Of a stretch of 64,000 nucleotides of DNA, positions 56,698-64,000 are shown piece by piece. The position numbers were made by a program, and so were the translations under genes. Numbering within the stretch: position 1 is the stretch's first letter; each line of letters begins with the position of its first letter. This DNA comes from Pachyseris speciosa (Eukaryota; Cnidaria; Anthozoa; Scleractinia; Pachyseridae), in NCBI GenBank assembly GCA_016490735.1, contig JAEMWC010000003.1, positions 2,557,501-2,621,500 of the forward strand, in the 5' to 3' direction. Under the pieces are notes generated by a model. It was not told the origin of the DNA. It ran no database searches and saw only the letters and a program-made list of their open reading frames with translations.

Positions 56698-59600
56698 ATG
56701 GAAAAAATTATCTCACCCAATAGTATGGATAAGAAGAGTCTAGAGAAACTCAGTAAATCTCATCTCATCGAATTGCTATTAAAGCAACAGAAGAAACCAA
56801 AAATTGTTATAGTAGATGATTACAAACCAATCCCTCCACCAAGAATTAAAAAACTGAAGAGAACAACGCAAAAACCAACAGTGAAACAATTGGTTGATTA
56901 TTTCGAGAGGAAAAGATTACCAGCACCACCAAAAGAATGGTTGGAAGAAATAGAACAATTGAAAAAGAGACCTGTTCCAGCACCCAGAACTAAAAAGCCT
57001 GTGCCGGTTCCAACACCCAGAACAAAAATAGAGCAAACAGAGAAAGCTCTGAAGGGCTTCACAAAGTCTTTTGAAATTGATATAAAAAATGACAAAGACC
57101 CGCTAGAGCAACTACTAAACACAAGAATGGCAATCGAAACACACATTAAAAAATTGTTAAATGAAATGAAAGGACTGAAATTTGTTGAAACGCTAAAGGT
57201 AACATTCGCAAAAATGACTGACGGAGCAATAGAATACAAAACCGCATATTTCAACAGTCAAGCTGAAACAATCATAAACAATCCAGAGATCAATGAATCA
57301 TTACAAGTGTCAAAACAACAAATAATAAATAAGATTGCAGTTTGGGTTTCTGAGGGGTCTGGTTGGACAATCGAATCTGTTGATAGTCATTACCTCAATG
57401 TGGTGAAATATGAACCAATGAGGGGTTCCTCATACATAAAACTACCAGCAGAATTACGAAATAGTGCCAAAGGTTTAGTTAACTTGAAAAATGAGGATAA
57501 TTAATGCTTCCGGTGGTGTCACATCAGACACTTGAACCCACAAGAGACATACCCACAGAGGATTAAAAAATCAGACAAACAATACATTGAAAAATTGGAT
57601 TATACAGGGATTGAATTCCCAGTAACCACAAAGCAGTACAATAAAATAGAAAAGCAAAATGAGATCAACATCAATGTTTTCGGTTATGAGGATAAACAAC
57701 CATATCCAATATATGTATCAAAAGAGAAATATGCAGACTGCTTGAATCTGCTTCTAATAACTGAAAATAAAAACAAGCATTATGTGCTAATCAAAGATTT
57801 CAATAAGTTTATGTACAATCAAACAAAGCACAAAGAAAGAAAACACTTTTGTATGCACTGTCTTCAATGCTTCAGCTCTGAAAGGGTTCTGAATGATCAC
57901 AAGGACAACTGCATGCAAGTAAATGGCACACAGGCAATAAAAATGCCAAACAAAGATAACAACATACTGAAATTCAACAACTTTCATAAACAACAGCAGG
58001 TACCATTTGTGATCTATGCTGATTTTGAGGCCATCACTGAAAAAATGCACGGTTGCCAACCCAATAATAACAAATCGTACACAGAGGCTTATCAGAAGCA
58101 CACAGACTGTGGCTACGGCTATAAAGTTGTCTGTTGTTATGATGATAAAAATAGCAAACCTGTAACAGTTTATAGAGGTGAAAATGCAGTGTACAAATTC
58201 ATGGAGGCTATGCTGGAAGAAGTTAAATATTGCAAGAAAGTTATGAAAAAGGAATTCAACAAACCACTCAGAATGACAAAGGATGATGAAGAGGAATTCC
58301 AAAAAGCCATAGAATGCCACATTTGCAATAAACAATACACTGATAAAGACATTCGAGTTCGAGATCATTGCCATATCACTGGTAAATACAGAGGCTCTGC
58401 CCATCAAGAATGTAATCTAAAGCTCAGAGTGAATGCAGAAGAAATAAAAATACCTGTTATATTCCATAATTTGAGAGGTTATGATAGTCATTTCATAATG
58501 CAAGAGATTGGAGCCATTGTTAAGAAACACACTTACACAAATAAGAAAGGTGAAAAGTGTCAAATGGCAATCAATGCTATACCTAACAACATGGAGAAGT
58601 ATATGGCTTTCATGCTTGGTAATCACCTAACATTTATTGATAGTTTCCAATTCATGAGCTCTAGTTTGGAAAAACTGGTCAGTAATCTACCAAAAGAGTC
58701 ATTAAAATACACCTCCCAAGAATTCAAAGGTAAAAAGCTTGAGTTGATGGCACAAAAAGGAGTTTATCCATATGACTACATGGACAGTTTCGGTAAATTC
58801 AATGAAAAACTACCAACAAAAGAAAAATTTTATAGCATATTAAGTGATGAACACATCAGTGATGAAGACTATACACATGCCCAGAATGTGTGGAATACAT
58901 TCTCTCTCAAAAATATGGGCGAGTATCATGATCTATATCTGAAATCTGACATCCTCCTTTTAGCTGATGTATTTGAAAACTTCAGGAAAACATGTCTTGA
59001 ATACTACAAACTGGACCCATGTCATTATTTCACGTCTCCAGGGCTTTCGTGGGATGCAATGCTTAAAATGACTGACATTAAACTAGAGCTTATGGTTGAT
59101 ATTGATATGTTTCAATTCATTGAAAAGGGCCTGCGTGGTGGTATCAGTTATATAGCCAACAGATACGGAAAAGCAAACAATAAATACAAGAAAGATTACA
59201 ATGAGAAGGCGCCCTCGAAGTACATCATGTATCTAGATGCAAATAATTTGTATGGTTGGGCTATGAGTCAATATTTACCAACCGGTGGTTTCAAATGGTT
59301 GACAGAAAAGCGGATCAGCAAGTTAGACCTGGCTGCCTATAAAGAAGACAGCAACAAAGGTTTGATACTTGAAGTTGATTTAGAATACCCCCAAGAGTTA
59401 CATGATCTTCACAATGACTATCCACTGGGACCGGAAAAGGTCAAAGTGACTGGGGACATGCTATCAGATTATTGTAAAAACATCGCGAAGATATATAAAA
59501 TATCAACTGGTTTGGTACATAAACTGATACCAACATTAAGCAAGAAAGAAAAATACGTGCTCCATTATAGGAACCTCCAATTATACACTGATCTCGGTTT

Positions 59601-60588
59601 GAAAATAACTAAAGTCCATCGAGTTCTAAAGTTCAATCAGTCCGCATGGCTCAGACAGTACATCGACTTCAACACTCAGAAAAGTATTGATGCTAAAAAT
59701 GCCTTTGAAAAAGACTTTTTCAAGCTGATGAATAACAGTGTATTTGGAAAAACGATGGAAAACCTCAGAAGGCGAGTAGACGTCAGATTAGTCACCGATG
59801 AAAAGAAACTATTAAAAATGGCTGCTAAACCGACATATGTTAGCAGTAAAATCTTCAATGAAAATTTGGTAGCTGTTCATAAGATAAAAGAAACACTTAC
59901 TTTAAACCGGCCAGCATATGTAGGAATGTGTATCCTTGATCTAAGCAAGACACTGATGTACGATTTCCATTACAACTACATTAAAGAGAAGTATGGAAAC
60001 AAGGCGAAGCTGCTCTTCACAGACACAGACTCATTGACCTATGAAATTGACACCGGAGACGTCTATAGAAATTTCTGGAAGGATAAAAATAAATTTGACA
60101 ACAGCGACTACCCAGAATGCTCTCCATATTTCGATAAGACGAATAAAAAAGTAATTGGTAAATTCAAAGATGAGGCTGCAGGAGTTCCAATTTGTGAATT
60201 CATCGGTCTACGATCGAAAATGTATAGCTATATGAAAGACAACCAAAAAGGAGGGAAGACAGCGAAAGGAATTAAGAAGAATATTATTAAGAATAACATC
60301 AAACATGAAAATTATAAAGAGACACTATTTGATAATAAACAGTTGCATCATAGAATGAAAATAATCAGAAGCCAAAGCCATCAACTAGGAAGTTATGAGA
60401 TAAATAAAGTATCACTCAGCTGTTTCGATGATAAGCGGTATATTCATGATAATGGCGTGACAAGCTATGCGTACGGACATTATAAAATCTGTGTTTTTAT
60501 CGCCTCAAACCCACTGATTTGCCTTGTTCAGGATAGAATCTTGAATCTTGGCACATGTGGACTCAAAACTAGTAGTAGGTTTTTCTAA
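56698..60588 (+). pseudogene. Protein-primed DNA polymerase B, nonsense stop
   Basis: Starting at ATG 56,698, about 1,295 codons. An N-terminal Pro/Lys-rich region (VPAPRTKKPVPVP) is followed by a conserved domain (LKFVETLKVTF, GSGWTIESVDSHYLN). TAA at 57,502-57,504 interrupts it, and the same frame resumes immediately. Next come a C2H2 finger (CMHCLQCF), ExoI YADFEA, an insert with CHIC...DHCHITGKYRG...CN resembling endonuclease VII, ExoII NLRGYDSHF and ExoIII LKSDILLLADV. Polymerase motifs follow: A YLDANNLYG, B NNSVFGKTMEN and C FTDTDSL. Such polymerases copy the linear element from a protein primer at its ends. All catalytic motifs lie downstream of the stop, without an ATG close behind it. 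The start (atagATGG) lacks TATATG. Confidence 0.93.
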
Positions 60589-60691
60589 TGAAGGCATCCT
60601 TTCTCTGTATGGCAAAATATCTGACCAAAAAATAAACCAAATTCTGAACCAGTTGGTTAGATTTTTGGTTTTGGTTAATTTATGGGTCGAC
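60589..60691. other. Spacer between PolB and right terminal repeat
   Basis: About 100 bases of AT-rich sequence without a gene. Confidence 0.6.
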
Positions 60692-60932
60692 TTTTGATTG
60701 GTTAGAAAAATCATGCGACCGTCTCGTGACTTAGAATAATAGCTATAGGTGATGACTCATTTCCTGTTTTTCCGAGAATGTCACGCTTGGTGATTTTTCC
60801 GAGAAAGTCACGCATTTTTAATAAACTATAGATTCCAAAATACGAGATCATTTTGCTAAAACACCCCCCTAAATCAGTATGTGATTCCATTTGATTAATT
60901 TTTGATCTGGTACCCCCAAACACTATACTACT
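60692..60932. repeat. Polinton right terminal inverted repeat
   Basis: Exact inverted copy of 42,100-42,340, ending cactatactact. Confidence 0.97.
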
Positions 60933-60938
60933 CTAAAG
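60933..60938. repeat. Polinton target-site duplication, right
   Basis: ctaaag, identical to the left copy. Confidence 0.95.
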
Positions 60939-61483
60939 AGTGAAAAAGAAAAGAAAAAGAAAAGAAAAGAAAACCAAAGAAGAATAAAGAGAAGATATAT
61001 TTACAGCAGTTGATTCGGAGATAAGTTCAGGATGGGATAAAACACAGGCTTCGAATATTTGAGTAATTTCGTGTTAATTCGTTCACGAAATAACGATAGC
61101 GGCACGTGATGCATCAAGGGAGAAAATGGGCTTTTAATGCTACTTTCTACGCACATAAGCATCAAATGAACTTTGACCCCTTCCCGAAAAACCACTACCA
61201 CCATCACCATCACCTTCACCACCAACAGCAGCTGCAAGAACAACAAAAGAAGAAGAAGAAGCAACATAGCACACAATTAATCAAGTAAGCAAGCTAGCAA
61301 TTAAATCAGTCAGTCAACCAATCAATCAATCGATCAATCGATCGATCAATCAATCAAGCAAGCCAGCAAGCAAGCAAACCATCCACCAGTTAATTCAGTT
61401 AATTCAGCCAGTCGGCATGTTACTACCTAGAATAAACGGAAGGGAATTTAAAGTGAGTGGTGAGTAGTAAAATCCATACTCAC
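60939..61483. other. Simple-repeat-rich sequence
   Basis: gaaaa-type runs (60,942-60,975), cac/acc triplets (61,195-61,220) and caatcaatcgatc-type repeats (61,310-61,380). No coding segment is recognised; it lies in or beyond an intron of the minus-strand gene to the right. Confidence 0.5.
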
Positions 61484-62684
61484 CTTAAAAGTCACAGTGA
61501 TACTTTGCAAAGCAGAATCTAAGGCTGGACTGGCTAGAGTCAGACAATCGACAAGCCATTGAAGTTCTCTGGCATAGATAATGCTGACTTTCTTTTCAAT
61601 CTCTATTTTCATAGCAGTGAACAGAGATGCAAAATTGGACTCGTCGTGTCTTTCATGATAAAAAGCTGCGTAACGGTCCATCAGCATTCCTTCTACTTTT
61701 TGGATCTTATTGCTGATATAATCTGATCGATCGTGCTATAAACGTAAGAAGATTAATAAAACCGTTAATATTGACCCGACGTTCGCGCAATGACGTGAAC
61801 ATCTTTAACAACTTTCTTCGAAGAAGGAATAATGCTTGAATTGGTCTGTCGTCGCTAGGCGCTAGAAATAATATTTGTGATTTGGGCCTGATAGGTGATA
61901 CGTCCACAGCATTTTCTGCCTTCAGGCATTACAAATCTTCGATTAAGCCTTCTTTTCGTTAGAATGAAGCAAACAAACCAAAAAAAAAATGACCAGATGA
62001 TCATTCTTAGCTTACACCAACGTCCTGTCTCCGGGCCCAGGTCTTCATGGCGGACATGCTTACGCTAGATCCCTGACTACATAGCTCATAGATCTTAGAT
62101 TACCGAACTAAATCAAAAGGCACGTTTAGTTCAGCAGGCAGAATGAAAACAGCTCTCGATTTTCCACAATGTGAGCATAAATATCTTACCTATTGGCTCA
62201 GCACCCTCATTTTTTGCCCATTCATATTCGGTTTTATTGTTTAGCACTGCCACCTGCAAAATATTAATGAAAAAAGTTGTTTATAATCCATTTGCGTTTT
62301 TATTGAAATTAGCTATAAAAAGTATGTGTCGTACAACAAATCTTAAGCTAGCATGAACGAAAATAAATCTACTCAAGTGCGTCAAGGCTTGACCTAGCTA
62401 AGGGGAAGCATTGATGCAATTGGTTTAAAAGTTGGCGAACAGTTTAGTATCTGCATACTTGCCCATTGAACGTGCTCCTTCATCTTAAATTTTGGTCACG
62501 TGACTTTTAATGGCTAAAAACAATGAAAATGTTTAGTCGATAAAGGCAAGGGATCCATCTCACACAAACACTTTTTTTTTTGCTTTTTTTTTATCTTACT
62601 CCTGTTGAGGGCTTCATCAATCCGCCTTTTAATCAAGTCCACGTATAAACGGAAACAGTAAATGAACTCGTTCTTGTCCGCCAT
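61484..62684 (-). CDS. Partial host gene, three exons, unknown protein
   Basis: A spliced model fits in phase. Exon 1 is 62,684-62,600 (ATG in aaaATGGCGG, ending before gtaag). Exon 2 is 62,246-62,190 (acceptor cag, donor gtaag). Exon 3 is 61,722-61,484 (acceptor cag, donor gtgag). All three introns, including the one leaving exon 3, have GT donors, and the phases 1, 1, 0 agree. Exon 1 begins MADKNEFIYCFRLYVDLIK; exon 3 has VEGMLMDRYAAFYHE and VSIIYARELQWLVDCLTLA, a mostly helical protein. I do not recognise the family. The remaining exons are not found in the ~540 bases before the Polinton, so the gene may continue beyond it, with the element in an intron. Confidence 0.6.
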
Positions 62685-62749
62685 TTTGTACGTGTTTTTC
62701 TGTAATTTTCGAGGGTTTGAGGTCAAATCGATCTAGTTATTCCATATAA

Positions 62750-64000
62750 GGGGTTACCACGGAGATCTCGCTGATCCATAACATCGATGGCTCTGTCTTT
62801 CATGTCACGTTTGTCACGCTAGCTGTCGTTTATTTGTAAACGATCACTCAGCTACAACGCCGTAGGTATTTAATTTATAAGTGTGTTTTTCTAGCCATTT
62901 TCCACCTCAGAAGCCCTCTGCCTGGTATCATAAAGCTGGGTTGGTGGGTAGAGGCAGTCCTCCGAAAGAAGACAGAGGTGGGAAGCAATTTCATACCAAG
63001 TGAGCCGCCGAAAGGTTTCGATCGAGTCATGGTGATTCACGAAGTGAAGTGTGTCCCTGGCCATTCTGTGAGTAGATTCCGGGACCTGGCATGGCAATTT
63101 TGGCGAGTTTTGACTTGATAATAATGCAATCGGTGCAATAGTTTGCCAGCAGGAACAGGTGGCTCGACACTTATAAAAAAAATATCTGAAATGGAAATTG
63201 GAGGACTAACACGCGGCAGTTATCTAAGTATATCCCAGAATTCCTTGGGGTCAGAAATGCGAACATGTCAGACCAGTGAGAGCAACTGAAATCAAATTGC
63301 GTTACCCAGGTCGGGCTAAGGAATTGTGCGGGAAAATTGGAAGAGATTGCAAGAAGTTGAGTGGAAGTTTTCTGCCAATGTAGACTTTTAGCTTGAAGAG
63401 GGATTTTTTGTCTTCAAAACTTCAAAACAAAGTTGTTTATTTTGGGTGTTGTCCCAGAGCGGTTTTTGGTTTTGCAAAAGAATAAACAGTCATATTCAAT
63501 TAAAATCGGTACTTTTAATACGTTTATGGAGTGAAAAAGCCTAAGAAACTCAGTATTTGGCAATAATAATGGCTCATTTCAAACATAGTCCGGGATTTGG
63601 AAAAGTTACAGGTTTTCAAAGCACCTGTCTTCAGGGACCGGTAAATTGCAGAGCCGGACAAGAAAGAGTTAATAGAAATAGGTTACATGGTATACTTAAT
63701 GTCAAAATATCTCCTAATTAAAATGACCGATACTACATTAAAAGACAGAATTACATTGCAGCGGTTATTCCAAACATTTGAGGCAAAACGTTTTCAGCAT
63801 TTAATTTCTAAGGGTGTGTTCCTTTCGGAGAATCCATAAACGGATTTTTGATCCGAGGTTCACCAGATTTCACGACCGAATGGAACACAGAATCCGGAAA
63901 AGGATTGTGTAACTACGACAACGTCGCATTTTCATTGAATACAGCTTCAAAACAAGTGTCGGACTCTCTTGTGCTTGAGAACTTAATGGGTGTTTCAAAT
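62750..64000. other. No gene recognised
   Basis: This is upstream of the minus-strand gene. A frame at 62,891-63,097 (minus) has a coding-like composition but no splice sites or family that I can name. The rest shows only short chance frames. Confidence 0.4.

Larger units (their letters stand above)
42100..60932. mobile_element. Polinton/Maverick element, complete ends
   Basis: The element begins agtagtatagtg and ends cactatactact, with 241-bp terminal inverted repeats (42,100-42,340 and 60,692-60,932) that I compared base by base and found identical. It is flanked by the 6-bp direct repeat ctaaag (42,094-42,099 and 60,933-60,938), the target-duplication length of Polintons. It is 18,833 bp long. 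It carries the Polinton hallmark set: protein-primed PolB, retroviral-type integrase, packaging ATPase, adenain-like protease, double jelly-roll capsid and penton. Left-side genes (43,054-49,296) point left and the rest point right, apart from the VLTF3-like gene at the left edge. Confidence 0.97.

Noticed and set aside
57787..58407. A 206-residue minus-strand gene
   Set aside because: It is antisense to the PolB exonuclease region, whose motifs are clear; the hydrophobic translation is a shadow.
62891..63097. An exon upstream of the minus-strand host gene
   Set aside because: The composition is coding-like, but no splice sites or family could be supported.

Overview
The window reads as animal nuclear DNA, most probably from a cnidarian such as a stony coral. 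It has split genes with GT/AG introns, many microsatellites, tRNA-derived SINEs, and relics of Penelope-like, LINE, Ty3, hAT and Crypton-like elements. The species is inferred; no single-copy marker fixes it.

Positions 1-13,000 are mostly repeats: a dispersed repeat family in three copies (545-2770, 11270-12850 inverted, 19840-21690), a Penelope-like relic flanked by inverted arms that each carry a hammerhead ribozyme (3916-4494), a ~118-bp satellite (5440-6175) and a MITE (10550-11072). From 13,107 to 18,268 lies a decayed SLC1-type glutamate transporter gene, and exons of a second copy lie at 28.5-29.9 kb. Between and after them are a Crypton-like tyrosine recombinase with one stop (22178-23591), a half-LINE with target-site duplications (26171-27689), a hAT fragment, a 2.2-kb foldback element (30029-32245), an antisense SINE, a decayed Ty3-type retrotransposon (35696-39960) and a decayed LINE (40173-42096).

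The centrepiece is a complete Polinton/Maverick, 42100-60932 (18,833 bp). It has identical 241-bp terminal inverted repeats and a perfect 6-bp target duplication (ctaaag), and it sits at the microsatellite tail of the LINE. It encodes a virus-like gene set: a VLTF3-like transcription factor, a two-TM protein, collagen-like and giant tail-fibre-like proteins, packaging ATPase, penton, small basic AT-hook protein, major capsid protein, pVI-like protein, adenain-type protease, a zinc protein, parvovirus-type PLA2, chromodomain integrase, VRR-NUC nuclease and protein-primed DNA polymerase B. PolB, ATPase and the two-TM gene have in-frame stops. Three genes carry one extra A in an A-run. The copy therefore looks recently inserted but not autonomous.

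Two features of the Polinton seem most worth following. First, about ten genes, mostly virion genes, start at a TATATG that embeds the ATG, usually with a (T)CTAA just upstream; polymerase and VLTF3 lack it. This resembles the late-promoter logic of large DNA viruses and mavirus. Second, protease and integrase have no AUG ahead of their catalytic residues. Each lies in the -1 frame of the preceding gene and is open back through an in-phase slippery heptamer (A AAA AAG and A AAA AAC), as in retroviral gag-pro-pol.

Right of the Polinton is a three-exon partial host gene on the minus strand (61484-62684), followed by unassigned sequence.
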